Assembly: GCA_903936705.1 (NCBI GenBank)
Contig: CAIZWN010000078.1
Location: forward strand, 1-64,000
Length of the DNA stretch: 64,000 bases
DNA from: an uncultured Myxococcales bacterium
GTDB lineage: Bacteria; Myxococcota_A; UBA9042; DTJE01
Direction: 5' to 3'
Both the position numbers and the translations under genes were made by a program. Positions 1 to 9,573 of the stretch are shown here, piece after piece. The notes beneath the pieces were generated by a model that ran no database searches, was not told the DNA's origin, and worked only from the letters and a program-made list of their open reading frames with translations. Every line of letters starts with the position of its first letter. The stretch's first letter is position 1.

Positions 1-2
1 AC

Positions 3-851
3 TACGGCGTCCGTCTTGCAGGGGACGTCGGGTTGGAGCTTTCTGAAGGCTGGGCCGTCACCTACGAGGGTGTTATTCCCGGTGCGACAGGTTGCGGCCT
101 GTTCGAGGCCGAGCCTGATTCAGGGGTTGCCGCGTTCTTCCGGGATCCGACGGCCGACTTTTGCAAAGCCGGTGTGTTGGAGTCTGCAGACGCGCGTCCT
201 GGGGACCTGCTGGTTGTTGTGCCGGACCCAAGGTCGACTTGCGCCCAGGCTGCAGCCGAGGCTCTCGAATTCAGGATCGTAGGGGTTTGGCCCGATCGTC
301 TTGCAATCGTGCCAGCCTTTGTTTCGATCCCCCTGCCTGCGGCCGACTGTTTTGCCGAGCTGCCATTGGCCTATGAGATCCGGGCCTCCAGTTCCTGGAC
401 GGTTGTCGGTACGAAGTCAGGCTTCCTGCACAACCGCACTTCCGAAGGTGGCAGTTGCGTCGTCAGGCCCGACGCCGACGCCAGGTTTAACGGGCGAGCC
501 TTTACTACGCTTCCCGAGGACGGCGGGGTCGAGTTGCATTCCTGTCCGCTGCGGCTTGGTGACGTCAAGATCGGGGCCAATTGGGCGGCCTCTCGATTTT
601 CCAATATGGCATTTTCGTTCAACGTGGTTCCTGGCTGCCGTACCGTCAACCCAAGCGTGATTCCGCCTGTTCGTGATACACGCTTGACCGTCGAAGTCAC
701 ATCGGGCCGTTCGCCGGAATTCGTGATACTGGGCGGACTTCCGGATGAATTGGTGGTCACGAAGACCAAGATCTACGTGCTTGACGTCGGGATCGGGGTC
801 GTCTATCTGGTTGACGCCTCAGCGAACACGGTTTCTGGGTCGTGGTACTAG
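3..851 (+). CDS. Lipoprotein-like hypothetical protein, 5' truncated by window edge
   Basis: The reading frame is open from base 3, so the true start lies outside the window; the TTG at 33 is only an internal candidate. The visible 282 residues contain six or more scattered cysteines and many short beta-strand-like stretches. The last 35 residues (GLPDELVVTKTKIYVLD...VYLVDA) resemble a single YVTN/NHL-type beta-propeller blade. I do not recognise the family. It is co-directional with the vWA lipoprotein 150 bp downstream and may belong to the same envelope locus, but a separate promoter candidate sits between them. A secreted or surface location is inferred from composition and context only. 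Confidence 0.6.
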   Translation, partial: YGVRLAGDVGLELSEGWAVTYEGVIPGATGCGLFEAEPDSGVAAFFRDPTADFCKAGVLESADARPGDLLVVVPDPRSTCAQAAAEALEFRIVGVWPDRLAIVPAFVSIPLPAADCFAELPLAYEIRASSSWTVVGTKSGFLHNRTSEGGSCVVRPDADARFNGRAFTTLPEDGGVELHSCPLRLGDVKIGANWAASRFSNMAFSFNVVPGCRTVNPSVIPPVRDTRLTVEVTSGRSPEFVILGGLPDELVVTKTKIYVLDVGIGVVYLVDASANTVSGSWY

Positions 852-883
852 GCCGAGGGTAGTTTGTCGTTTGTCTTGTCCAA

Positions 884-926
884 ACGCGTCGAAGAGGCCA
901 AAAAAGCGTTGACTTTTTTGACGCGT
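884..926. repeat. Nested inverted repeat over promoter region
   Basis: ACGCGTC (884-890) is the reverse complement of GACGCGT (920-926). Inside it, AAAAAAG (900-906) pairs with CTTTTTT (913-919) around a 6-base centre. The arms surround the -35-like TTGACT at 909. It could be an operator or a hairpin, and it lies between the truncated gene and the vWA gene. Confidence 0.45.
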
Positions 927-938
927 ACCGGGATAAAC
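909..938 (+). promoter_or_regulatory. Candidate sigma70-type promoter for the envelope operon
   Basis: TTGACT at 909-914 and ATAAAC at 933-938 are 18 bases apart. A transcript from here would have a leader of about 55 bases before the vWA lipoprotein start at 1002. The -10 match is imperfect. Confidence 0.35.
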
Positions 939-1001
939 TACCGCGGCGAACGGGGCGGGGGCCGAATTCCTGCCGGAACTTTTAATTGCGGAGTGGGACT
1001 C

Positions 1002-3044
1002 ATGACGCGACTCCACCTCGGACAGCGGGTAAGGCGTGTTGCACCATGGCTTGGGGCGGCCATGCTGCTTCTAGGGGCCGTCGGTGCGTGCAATACGAAA
1101 TGGGAGGCGGTGCTAAGTTCATACCAGTTCAACACGATGAACTTCGTATCCGTTTTCCCGGCGCACCGTAACGCGGAAGGGAACTACGAACGTCAGTGCG
1201 TTCCCAACTCAGACAAGCCCGTCAACAGTCTTCTATTCTCGCTAAACCTGGTGGGCACCGACCCCAGCGGCCCCAACGCCGCCGAAAGCGAAAAGGAGCT
1301 TGACTGGTCTATCCGCCCTGGCGACCTCATCAAGATGGGTACGTCCAATCGATTCGAGGTCGTCGAGGGCAAGGATGGTTCGATTTCCGAGAGCCATTTT
1401 CGCGTTGACGTTCCCTGTTTTGAAACTTATCCCGACCCTGACCTTACCGATGCCGCCGATTGCCAGGGCATTACAGGCCCGCGAGACCAGGTTCCTGCCA
1501 AGCTGAGGTACGTCGGTAATTTCCCGGCCGGCAGTCTTCGCCCCGAGCCAACCGATCGTGACGCGTTGGCGTTGGCGGTCCTGGTTGATCAATCGGGGTC
1601 GATGAAGGGTTTCGTCGAACAGAATACCGGGGTCGAGGCCAAGAACGGCAGTTCCGGGCCCTGGGATGCCGCGAATTTCAGTGATGGAGCGTCCGATCCT
1701 GACAGCCAGAGGTTGACCGCCATTCGGAACCTGTTCAATTCCCTGCTGAACCCGTCGGATCGTGCTGGCTTGTTCAAGTTCGGCGAGGTGGTTGGTGCGA
1801 AACCCGCCATCGTGTGCGGTGATGCAGTTGGCCGGGACGGCAAGCCCATTCTGGACAAGGACGAGGCTGCCAGGCGCGGGCGTTGTTTCAATACGGACCG
1901 TCGCTTGACCCTCGACAGTGCCGATTTTGCCAAACTGTCCTCCGAGGCCAAGGGACGCACTCCTCTTTGGGCGGCCGTTTCGGATGTCTATGACTTCATG
2001 AAGTCTCCCGTTCCATCGCGGGTAAAGCAGATCCTGGTGATCGGCGATGGACCTGACACCTGTCACGACACCTCTCCCGACCGACGGAAGGTACTTCGCG
2101 ACCTCAATTCGAGGGGCGTCTACCAAGAGTTTGATCAGACACTGGGCTGCTCCGACGTTTCCTACGAGATGTTTCTTGAAAAGCTGTTGAATGACCAGAA
2201 TGACCCGAATCTTGTTCCTGTTCACATTTCGTTCATTCAATTCCAGGCGGTTGGTTATCGCGAGCGAGACCCGCGCCAGCAGGAGATTGCCTGCCGGACT
2301 GGGGGACACTACATATTCGTGAATTCGCAGGATTTCCTGGTTGATGGCCTATCGAAGAACGCCCTTGGAGATGCCCTTGGCATGGCGGTTCAGCAGATTC
2401 GCTATGCGCTGGCTGGTACCTGGACCTTGGCCCTCGATGTTTCGGATCTGTTCAGCGGTGCCGTTTCATTGGGTTCTGAATTGGCGGTGCAGGCCGACAT
2501 CTCCCTTCAACCTAACGTATTTAATGCCGCGGGTTCGTTGGCCAGTTTACGCGTAGGCTACCAGGACGCAACCAATCCGGATATCAGCATTCCCAAGCTT
2601 GATCGACGAGGTGCGGTTCGAGTTCCGTGCGCCACTGGTGTTGACGATTGTTCCTGGTATTCGGGGTTGGGCGATTGCCAGCTGGCGACCTGCCGTGCGG
2701 TTGACAATGCCTGCATGGTATCGCCGGTTGTTGCCACGAGCGACGTCTGCCAGACGACAGGTACATGTGTATCCGGTTTTGGTGCCTGTTCGGTCAGGAA
2801 CCTTTTGTGCCAGGACGAGCCGATGGATGAGTTGGGGAACTGGACCAACAAGGCCGAGGCTACCCCTTGCTGTGATCCTGTCGGAACGTGCTTTCGTGGC
2901 GAGTGCGTGACGATTTCCAATCCATGCAAAGTGATGTTGTTCGATTCTGCAGGGGGTTGTGGGGCCGAGATTAATCGTGCGAACGATGTAAGGTGCGACT
3001 CGGCTAATCCCGCGAAGGTTTGTAAGGACGGTGCCTGTGGATAG
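1002..3044 (+). CDS. vWA-domain lipoprotein, cysteine-rich C-terminus (CglB/CglD-like role possible)
   Basis: I place the start at ATG 1002, preceded by GGAG and followed by a lipoprotein signal: MTRLHLGQRVRRVAPW, a hydrophobic core, then LLGAVGAC with the lipidated Cys near residue 30. An upstream in-frame start at 864 would bury this signal. A von Willebrand A domain follows, with the MIDAS signature DQSGSM near residue 200, a TPLW segment and a strand ILVIGDGPD. The last ~120 residues are rich in cysteines (spaced CxxxxC, CC). vWA lipoproteins CglB and CglD serve as adhesion or outer-membrane partners of the Myxococcus gliding machine. The location directly before a beta-barrel and TPR genes suggests a similar outer-membrane role, which is inference. 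Length is 680 aa. Confidence 0.8.
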   Translation: MTRLHLGQRVRRVAPWLGAAMLLLGAVGACNTKWEAVLSSYQFNTMNFVSVFPAHRNAEGNYERQCVPNSDKPVNSLLFSLNLVGTDPSGPNAAESEKELDWSIRPGDLIKMGTSNRFEVVEGKDGSISESHFRVDVPCFETYPDPDLTDAADCQGITGPRDQVPAKLRYVGNFPAGSLRPEPTDRDALALAVLVDQSGSMKGFVEQNTGVEAKNGSSGPWDAANFSDGASDPDSQRLTAIRNLFNSLLNPSDRAGLFKFGEVVGAKPAIVCGDAVGRDGKPILDKDEAARRGRCFNTDRRLTLDSADFAKLSSEAKGRTPLWAAVSDVYDFMKSPVPSRVKQILVIGDGPDTCHDTSPDRRKVLRDLNSRGVYQEFDQTLGCSDVSYEMFLEKLLNDQNDPNLVPVHISFIQFQAVGYRERDPRQQEIACRTGGHYIFVNSQDFLVDGLSKNALGDALGMAVQQIRYALAGTWTLALDVSDLFSGAVSLGSELAVQADISLQPNVFNAAGSLASLRVGYQDATNPDISIPKLDRRGAVRVPCATGVDDCSWYSGLGDCQLATCRAVDNACMVSPVVATSDVCQTTGTCVSGFGACSVRNLLCQDEPMDELGNWTNKAEATPCCDPVGTCFRGECVTISNPCKVMLFDSAGGCGAEINRANDVRCDSANPAKVCKDGACG

Positions 3045-3161
3045 TTCCTGGACGAGCCCCTAGTGGGCTGGTGGGGCAGTCGGATGGCCGGCGGTCCCTG
3101 TTCGTTGGATTCTCCGGCGTTCTTGGCGCCGTGGGACTGGAACACATCAGCGAGGACAGAC

Positions 3162-3968
3162 ATGAACGGAAGGTGGGCGCTGCGGACCGTCATCGGCATC
3201 GTCATCCTGTGTGCCTGGATCCCCGTCGCATTTGCCGAGGAAGGCGCGTCGGCCCAGGAGGAACGTTCGGCCCTGGACAAGGATCTGGACAAGGTCTGGG
3301 GCAAGGAACGTGACATCAAGGTGATCCAGAAGCGGGTCTTCGAGAAGGACAAGCGGCATGAGGTCGGCCTTTTGCTGGGCGCCATTCCGAACGACTCGTT
3401 CTTCAATTTCTTCCCGGTAGGGCTGCGCTATGCCTACTTCCCGCTTGAATCGGTGGCGGTGGAGTTTTCCGGCGCATACGTTGCTTCCAGCCAAAGCCAG
3501 CTTCAGAAAGATATCAAGAGCTTCTCTACAGCCATCAAGACTGTGAAGCTTGGTGACCGGGTCGAGTGGTATGCCGGTGTCAACGCCCACTGGATTCCGA
3601 TTCACGCAAAGGTCAGTATTCTTAACAAGAAGCTGACATCGCTGGACCTTGGCGTGACAATCGGCTTCGGCTTGATTGGCTCGAAGGTCAACGAGGACAA
3701 CAAATGGGAGACCCGCTGGTCCTATGACCACGCAATTCCATTCAACATCCAGATGAACATCGGCCTCAGTCTTCACTGGTTCCTTACCGACTATCTGGCC
3801 ATTCGGCTGGATTACCGGAATTACATTTTTCCAGCCTATCCTGGGTCAACCAGCGTGACCAAGTCCGACGGTTCCGTGGTGCGAAACTACAATTCCGAGT
3901 GGGGCGACGTCCGTTCGCTTTCCGAGATTTCCATCGGACTCAGCTATTTGTCGCCGGCGCCGAAGTGA
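3162..3968 (+). CDS. Outer-membrane beta-barrel protein (NfsA/NfsB- or GltA/GltB-like)
   Basis: The start at ATG 3162 has a GAGGA site upstream and gives a clean signal peptide (WALRTVIGIVILCAWIPVAFA, cleavage before EEG). After a charged linker of ~50 residues the protein alternates polar and aromatic residues as in a small transmembrane barrel: EVGLLLGAIPNDSFFNFFP, LRYAYFPLESVAVEFSGAY, and a closing strand SEISIGLSYLS. This matches the myxobacterial outer-membrane beta-barrel family, whose members include GltA/GltB and NfsA/NfsB. 268 aa is normal for such barrels. It lies 79 bp before the NfsC/GltC-like gene, the same order as in Myxococcus. The A-versus-B assignment cannot be made from sequence alone. 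Confidence 0.78.
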   Translation: MNGRWALRTVIGIVILCAWIPVAFAEEGASAQEERSALDKDLDKVWGKERDIKVIQKRVFEKDKRHEVGLLLGAIPNDSFFNFFPVGLRYAYFPLESVAVEFSGAYVASSQSQLQKDIKSFSTAIKTVKLGDRVEWYAGVNAHWIPIHAKVSILNKKLTSLDLGVTIGFGLIGSKVNEDNKWETRWSYDHAIPFNIQMNIGLSLHWFLTDYLAIRLDYRNYIFPAYPGSTSVTKSDGSVVRNYNSEWGDVRSLSEISIGLSYLSPAPK

Positions 3969-4047
3969 TTCAAGAATCTTGCGGCGGCGCGGATTTTGGC
4001 CGCGTCGCAGACCGGGGATTCGGACCTTGCATGGAACGGGTGAGACG

Positions 4048-5976
4048 ATGAAGCGAACCCTGACGCAGGCGCTGATGGCAGCGTTGATTGTCGCTGGTCT
4101 TGCGGTCTCGGCGCCCCCTGTCATGGCCATCACCAAAGAAGAAGTGGTGACATTGGTCAAGCTGGGGATTCCCGAGGCGGATATCGTCAAGTCGATCGAT
4201 AAGGACCGTACGGTCTTCGACTTGAAGATTCAAGACATCCTGGAATTGAAGAAGGCCAGTGTGCCTGACGGCGTCATCAAGCACATGCTTGCGACCGCCC
4301 AAAGGGGCGCGCAGCAGCCTGGTGGCACGTCCGGGGCGACGCCCGCGGCCGCGCCAGGTGCCGTGCAGAAGCCTGGTGCAGCGCCCGTGGTCGTTGCACC
4401 TCCAGTGATCCGGGTAAAGACACCAGAAGAGATCCGTGCCGAGGAAGAGCGCCAGCGCGAAGAGGCTCGCCGCCTTGCCGAGGAAGCGCGCAAGGCCGAG
4501 GAAGCGCGGAAGAACGCCTATTCGATGGGCGTGCTGCGTCGGGGCCTTTCGCTGTCCGAGCAGGGCAAGTGGGTCGAGGCGCTGGTGGTGTTCCAGAAGT
4601 TCGTCCAGGAAGGCAATTTCGCGCCCGGGACGTCGGAAGCCTACAACGCGAAGTACGGTATGGCGGCTGCGTTGACGCAGGCCGGGTTGTACCAGTCCGC
4701 GGCCAAGTTGCTGGTTGAAGTCCTTCTGGAGGGGCCGGACAAGGCATTCTTCCGGGAGGCTTTCGGCAAGCTGCGCAAGCTGCGCAAGGAGATCATCTAC
4801 AATCCGCCGGACCTCGAGGAACTGACCAAGTTTCCGCTGGTTGGGTTCAGCACAAAGTTCCAGGACGAATTCAATTACGTTCTGGGTGAATTCTTCTATG
4901 ATTTTGCGAACTACCAGCGTGCACTGAAGCACTTTGAAGCGGTGTCGGTGGCCTCGCCAGATGCGGCCAAGTCGCTGTACCTGACCGGTCTGGTCCAGGT
5001 CCGTTACAAGATGTACAAGTCGGCAGTCGAGAACCTTCAGAAGTCGATCAATGCTGCCGAAGCGAACAAGAGCGATCCGGCTGTCATCGATCTGGCCTTC
5101 ATGGCACTGGCCCGTATCGCCTACGAGTCCGAGAACTACGATGCGGCAATCTTCTACTACAAGAAGGTTCCTCGCGATTCGATTCGCGCCAGTACCGTTT
5201 TCTACGAATTGGCGTGGACCTACCTGATGAAGGGTGACTACTCTCGCGCCTTGGGTTCCTTCCATGCCCTTCATTCGTCCTTCTTTGCCCAGACCTTCTA
5301 CCCGGAACTGTGGATTCTGGAAGCAAGGTCTTACGGCGATTTGTGCAGGTACGACAAGGCCGGCAAGGCGCTGCGGATGTTCGATCGCCAGGTTGCCTTG
5401 CACATTGATCCGTTGAAGCGATTCATGAAGGCCCAACGCCAGCCAGAGGACTTCTACGTGAATTTCGTGGCGTCGATCAACCAGCCCAAGGCCGGGGTCG
5501 AACTGCTTCCGAAGGAACTGGCCTACCCGATTCTTTCGAATGTCGAATTCTACAACCTTTACAGGACCATTCGACAGATCGAGGCCGAGGACAAGCAGAT
5601 TCGCGCTCAGGCATCCAGGCTTGGTCCCTTTGCCCAGGAAATGGCTGTAAAGCTGAACATCCTGAAGAAGGACGGCCTGGTTCGCAGCGGCGTGAAGATC
5701 CAGCAGATCCTGACGGAACTTGAGGCGGCCATCAGCGAGGCCCAGGTCCAGCAGACCGAAATCGAAGTCGATATCAACGCAGCAGCCATCGACGTGATGA
5801 CCGAGGAAATCAGATCGACGGTCGGCGAAGGCGAAGCTGCCGAAGCCAAGAAGGTCCGCGGCGGCAGCATCGCCATCGTGGGTGGCGACACCGAGGTGTG
5901 GCCGTTCCAGGGCGAGTATTGGGGTGACGAGGTTCCGTTCTATCGCAGCCTGCTGACCAGCCAGTGCAAGGAGTAA
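4048..5976 (+). CDS. Periplasmic TPR protein, GltC/NfsC-like
   Basis: ATG 4048 is followed by a Sec signal peptide (MKRTLTQALMAALIVAGLAV...VMA). Residues ~28-85 form a small helical domain (TKEEVVTLVKLGIPEADIV, later LELKKASVPDGVIKHML). Next come an Ala/Pro/Gly linker and a strongly charged coiled coil (EEERQREEARRLAEEARKAEEARK). From ~160 to ~480 there are degenerate TPRs, such as YSMGVLRRGLSLSEQGKW and SEAYNAKYGMAAAL. The C-terminus is helical and acidic. The 642-aa length, signal, and placement between a barrel gene and a ~1165-aa TPR gene match GltC/NfsC. It probably links outer-membrane barrels to the periplasmic scaffold. Family identity rests on layout and architecture. Confidence 0.72.
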   Translation: MKRTLTQALMAALIVAGLAVSAPPVMAITKEEVVTLVKLGIPEADIVKSIDKDRTVFDLKIQDILELKKASVPDGVIKHMLATAQRGAQQPGGTSGATPAAAPGAVQKPGAAPVVVAPPVIRVKTPEEIRAEEERQREEARRLAEEARKAEEARKNAYSMGVLRRGLSLSEQGKWVEALVVFQKFVQEGNFAPGTSEAYNAKYGMAAALTQAGLYQSAAKLLVEVLLEGPDKAFFREAFGKLRKLRKEIIYNPPDLEELTKFPLVGFSTKFQDEFNYVLGEFFYDFANYQRALKHFEAVSVASPDAAKSLYLTGLVQVRYKMYKSAVENLQKSINAAEANKSDPAVIDLAFMALARIAYESENYDAAIFYYKKVPRDSIRASTVFYELAWTYLMKGDYSRALGSFHALHSSFFAQTFYPELWILEARSYGDLCRYDKAGKALRMFDRQVALHIDPLKRFMKAQRQPEDFYVNFVASINQPKAGVELLPKELAYPILSNVEFYNLYRTIRQIEAEDKQIRAQASRLGPFAQEMAVKLNILKKDGLVRSGVKIQQILTELEAAISEAQVQQTEIEVDINAAAIDVMTEEIRSTVGEGEAAEAKKVRGGSIAIVGGDTEVWPFQGEYWGDEVPFYRSLLTSQCKE

Positions 5977-6075
5977 GTTGGAGGCAAGAGGCTGCCTTGA
6001 ACAGGAAGCCCTGCCAGACCAATTGTTGACAGCCAGGTCGTTGGCTTACGTTCTTGTCGAAATATTGAGGGACGG

Positions 6076-9000
6076 ATGAACAGGACGATCGGTTCGCTTC
6101 TGGTGCTGGGTTTGGTTGTCGGCGCCCCCGGGTTTGTCGTCGCCAAACCTGCAAAGGCAACAACCGAAATTAAGCCTGTCGAGCAACCGGCCGCCGTACA
6201 GCCGGCCGCCGTACAGTCGGCAGCTCAGCCGGCAGCGGCAAAACCGGCCGTGAGCCAGGGTGCGCGTTCGGGCAAGTACACGCTGGAACAGGCCGAAGCC
6301 CTGGTCAACGAAGCTGTTGCCGCCAAGATGAGGGCTATTTCTGACAAGCGTCGCGAAAATATCGTCAAGCTTCAGCAACTGTTGGACAATCCAGACTACC
6401 GCAAGGACCAGGATCGCGCGCCAAAGGTCATGCACATGCTGGCAGAAGCATACTGGGAAGAAGGACTGTACCAGTACCTTCAGAAGCGATCGGACTGGGA
6501 CAAGGCCATGGCGTCGTTCAACTCGGGGACCCTGGCCGAGCAGCCGGCCGAGCCGATCGAGAACTATTCCCAGTCTCTGGACTTGTACCGTCGCGTCCTG
6601 CGCGAGTTTCCCAATTACGTGCGTATCGACGAGGTCTACTACTACCTGGGCAAAGGCGCCGTCAAGGAAGGGAAGGCCAAGAAGGATCGTGCCCTGCAGA
6701 AGGAGGGCGTCGATTACCTGAATCGTCTGGTCCAGAACTACCCGAAGTCCCGATTCATCCCCGAATCGCACCTGGCCATGGCCGAGTACTACTTCGAGAC
6801 CAATTCCTTGCACTACGCGAAGATCAACTACGAGAAGATCATCCAGAACTTCCCGAAGACGTCGATGTACAACTATGCCCTGTACAAGCTGGGCTGGGTC
6901 TATTTCAATCTGCGCGAGTTCGATACCGCAATCGAGACGTTCCAGAAGGTGGTGTCGCAAGTCGCGAAGATCGAAGGAAAGGGCGTCATCGAGTTCAAGA
7001 ACCAGGCGTTGAACGACCTTGTTGTGACATATGCTGAAATCGACAATGGCTGGCAGCACGCGAAAGACTACTTCCTGAAGGTGCTGTCCGAGGAAGACGC
7101 TTACAAGAAGTTGCGGATGCTGGGTGACCTGTACCAGGGCCAGGACAAGCCGGTCGAGGCCGTTGCGCTGTTCAGGCACTTCATCGAGCGCGAAAAGACA
7201 ACCGCCAGCGTGACCGAGTACTACAAGATCATTCTTGGCATATTCAAGAACACGAACGACATGCCCAAGCTGGACGAGACGAGCATCGAGGCTCTGAACT
7301 ACTTCAAGCCGAACGGGACCTGGTGGACTGTGAATCGGAAGGATTCGGAGTCTGTCGCCGAGGCTGACGCCCTGTGTGAAGAGTACCTTTTGTACATGGC
7401 GAACTACTACCACCGCGGTGCGCAGAAGCTGAACAAGGCGGATCTCTACGCAAAGGCTGCCGAGAAATACTCGCTCTACCTTGGCCGCTTCGGGGAATCC
7501 AAGAATGCGTACGTGGTCAACTTCTACTACGCGGAAATTCTGTACGAGCAGATGAAGGACTTCACCCGGGCACTTGAGCAGTACCAGCGGGTCGTCGATC
7601 GGGACACGAAGGGCGACTACGTCGAGGACGCCGCGCTGGGTGTAATCTACTGTACCCAGGAACTTATGGTCACGGCCGGCCTTCAGGAAGTCGCCAAGAA
7701 GGGCAACATCGAAGTCGTGAAGGTCGACCCGAAGAAGCTTGATGCGCCGATTCCGGAGACAGACCTGCACCCGCTGGAAGTCTCGTACGTTGCTGGATCC
7801 GACAAGTACGTCGATCTGCTGACGGAACTGCTGAAGGACCCGGAAGTTCGGAAGAAGAACCCCCAGCGTGGCGAGAAGATCCCCGAAATCATGTACATTT
7901 CAGCCCAGGTGTTCTACCGCCACGGCAAGTTCCAGGATGCCGTCGAGCGCCTGCAGAAGCTGTTCGCCTACGACGCCAACTCGAAATTCGGTGCGTACGC
8001 GGTCTTCACCCTGCTGGACTGCTATCAGCGGTTGCAGCAGTGGCCCAAGGTCGAGGTGTGGGCGCGCAAGTTGATTGCGGCCAAGAACTTCACAGTCAAA
8101 CCCGAGAAGGACCTTCGCAAGATCGTCGCAATCGCGATGACCGAGAACGCCCGAGTGCTGTCGGTCGAGCGCAAGTTCGGCGAGGCATCGACCGAGGCGA
8201 TGCGCGTCTACGAGGAATTCAAGGGCAACGAGGAAGTGGCCTCCAAGGCGCTGTTCAACGTGGCCGCGCTGTACGAGGGCCAGAAGGAGCCGGAAAAGGC
8301 CATCAAGACGTATCTTCGGGTAGTCAAGGAATTCCCGAAGTCCGATGTGGCGCCGGAAGCCTTGTTCACAATCGGCATGATCTACGAGTCGCAGACGGAA
8401 TTCGAGAAGGCCGCTGCAACCTTCGAGTCGATGGACCAGTTCAAGTCTCTGAAGGAACCGGCTGCCGGCGATCCCCAGGAGAAGAAGGACGCCTGGAAGA
8501 AGGTGCAAGAGCAGATGGCAGACGCGCTGCAGAACGCCGGGCTTCTGCGCGAGGCGCTGGGCGGATACCAGGACGCCATCGAGGTCTACCAGAAGTTCGT
8601 CAAGCAGTTCCCGACGCTTCCCGAGACTGCCAAGACCGATCTTCGTATCGGCATTGTCTACGAGATGAAGGGTGATGGGGCATCCCTGCGCAAGGCGCAC
8701 GACGCTTACCAGGCCTGGCTGAAGAAGGACTACAAGCGGACCGAGATGACGGTCGAGGCGCTGGCCCGTGCTGGCGCATGCCTGAAGCAGATCGACAAGG
8801 TGAAGGAGCGCAAGAATGCGTCCTCCCTGTTCCAGCGCGCCACCGACGCCTTCAACAAGATCGGCGATAACGCCGACGCGTTGAAGGCTTCGAAGACCTA
8901 CGCCGCGCAGGCGTCGTTCGAACTGGCCGACTATCTGTACGACGACTTCACGTTGTTGACGATTCCATCGACTGCCGACCCGAAGGTTCTGAAGAACGCG

Positions 9001-9573
9001 CTGGGCGCCAAGGCCGAGGCGCAGCAGAAGGCCGAGAAGTCGTTCGATCAGGTACTGACGTACAAGGCTGGTGGCTGGTCTGCCGGTGCCTTGTTCAAGA
9101 TGGGCCTGCTGTACTACGACTTCTATAAGGAACTGGACAACGTCCCGATTCCCGACTGTCCATGCCCCGGTATCAGGCAGAAGGATTGCAAGACCGTTCA
9201 GCAGGCGTTCAAGGACGGCGACTTCGACACGATCAACAAGTTCGATTGGGGACCCGAGTGGATGACGGTCGCTCCGACCTTCCAGGACCAGTACCGGGCG
9301 ATTATCGAAGAGATCATGCGCCCCGTTCAGGAAAAGTCCCTTCGCGCTTTCGAGAAGGCTCTGAAACTGGCGCACGAGGAGAAGGTGTACAACAAGTTCT
9401 CCAAGCTTTGCGCCGAGTATGCAGTCAAGGTGAACCAGGACACCTTCCCGGTGGCTGGTGATTCCGAGGTGAAGGCCAACCACGAGAAGGACACATTGGC
9501 AACTACCTCATTCATTCGTTCGCTGCGCCGCGGCGGCATCGAGGTCAAGATGACCCAGGAGGCTTCGCGATGA
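6076..9573 (+). CDS. Large periplasmic TPR scaffold, GltD (AgmU)/NfsD-like
   Basis: ATG 6076 has GAGGGACGG upstream. Residues 1-23 are a signal peptide ending VVA. A short Ala/Pro/Gln linker with AVQPAAVQ-type repeats follows. The rest, to 1165 aa, is TPR: units such as LYRRVLREFPNYVRIDEVYY, YNYALYKLGWVYFNLREFD and ALFNVAALYEGQKEPEKAIK recur throughout. One cysteine patch (CPCPGIRQKDC) lies near residue 1034. The size and domain plan match GltD/NfsD, a periplasmic scaffold of about 1200 aa in myxobacteria. The 3' end overlaps the next start by 4 bp (ATGA), indicating translational coupling with the GltE-like gene. The 99-bp gap upstream contains a TTGACA but no convincing -10. Confidence 0.75.
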   Translation: MNRTIGSLLVLGLVVGAPGFVVAKPAKATTEIKPVEQPAAVQPAAVQSAAQPAAAKPAVSQGARSGKYTLEQAEALVNEAVAAKMRAISDKRRENIVKLQQLLDNPDYRKDQDRAPKVMHMLAEAYWEEGLYQYLQKRSDWDKAMASFNSGTLAEQPAEPIENYSQSLDLYRRVLREFPNYVRIDEVYYYLGKGAVKEGKAKKDRALQKEGVDYLNRLVQNYPKSRFIPESHLAMAEYYFETNSLHYAKINYEKIIQNFPKTSMYNYALYKLGWVYFNLREFDTAIETFQKVVSQVAKIEGKGVIEFKNQALNDLVVTYAEIDNGWQHAKDYFLKVLSEEDAYKKLRMLGDLYQGQDKPVEAVALFRHFIEREKTTASVTEYYKIILGIFKNTNDMPKLDETSIEALNYFKPNGTWWTVNRKDSESVAEADALCEEYLLYMANYYHRGAQKLNKADLYAKAAEKYSLYLGRFGESKNAYVVNFYYAEILYEQMKDFTRALEQYQRVVDRDTKGDYVEDAALGVIYCTQELMVTAGLQEVAKKGNIEVVKVDPKKLDAPIPETDLHPLEVSYVAGSDKYVDLLTELLKDPEVRKKNPQRGEKIPEIMYISAQVFYRHGKFQDAVERLQKLFAYDANSKFGAYAVFTLLDCYQRLQQWPKVEVWARKLIAAKNFTVKPEKDLRKIVAIAMTENARVLSVERKFGEASTEAMRVYEEFKGNEEVASKALFNVAALYEGQKEPEKAIKTYLRVVKEFPKSDVAPEALFTIGMIYESQTEFEKAAATFESMDQFKSLKEPAAGDPQEKKDAWKKVQEQMADALQNAGLLREALGGYQDAIEVYQKFVKQFPTLPETAKTDLRIGIVYEMKGDGASLRKAHDAYQAWLKKDYKRTEMTVEALARAGACLKQIDKVKERKNASSLFQRATDAFNKIGDNADALKASKTYAAQASFELADYLYDDFTLLTIPSTADPKVLKNALGAKAEAQQKAEKSFDQVLTYKAGGWSAGALFKMGLLYYDFYKELDNVPIPDCPCPGIRQKDCKTVQQAFKDGDFDTINKFDWGPEWMTVAPTFQDQYRAIIEEIMRPVQEKSLRAFEKALKLAHEEKVYNKFSKLCAEYAVKVNQDTFPVAGDSEVKANHEKDTLATTSFIRSLRRGGIEVKMTQEASR

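Noticed and set aside
1242-2309. 355-codon minus-strand frame opposite the vWA gene
   Set aside because: The plus strand encodes a complete vWA lipoprotein; antisense frame is a shadow.
3970-5436. 488-codon minus-strand frame opposite the GltC-like gene
   Set aside because: The plus-strand protein has signal peptide, coiled coil and TPRs; the antisense frame has none.
6046-9483. Long minus-strand frames (574 and 527 codons) opposite the GltD-like gene
   Set aside because: Leu/Val/Arg-rich shadow translations of TPR codons; no ribosome-binding sites or family features.
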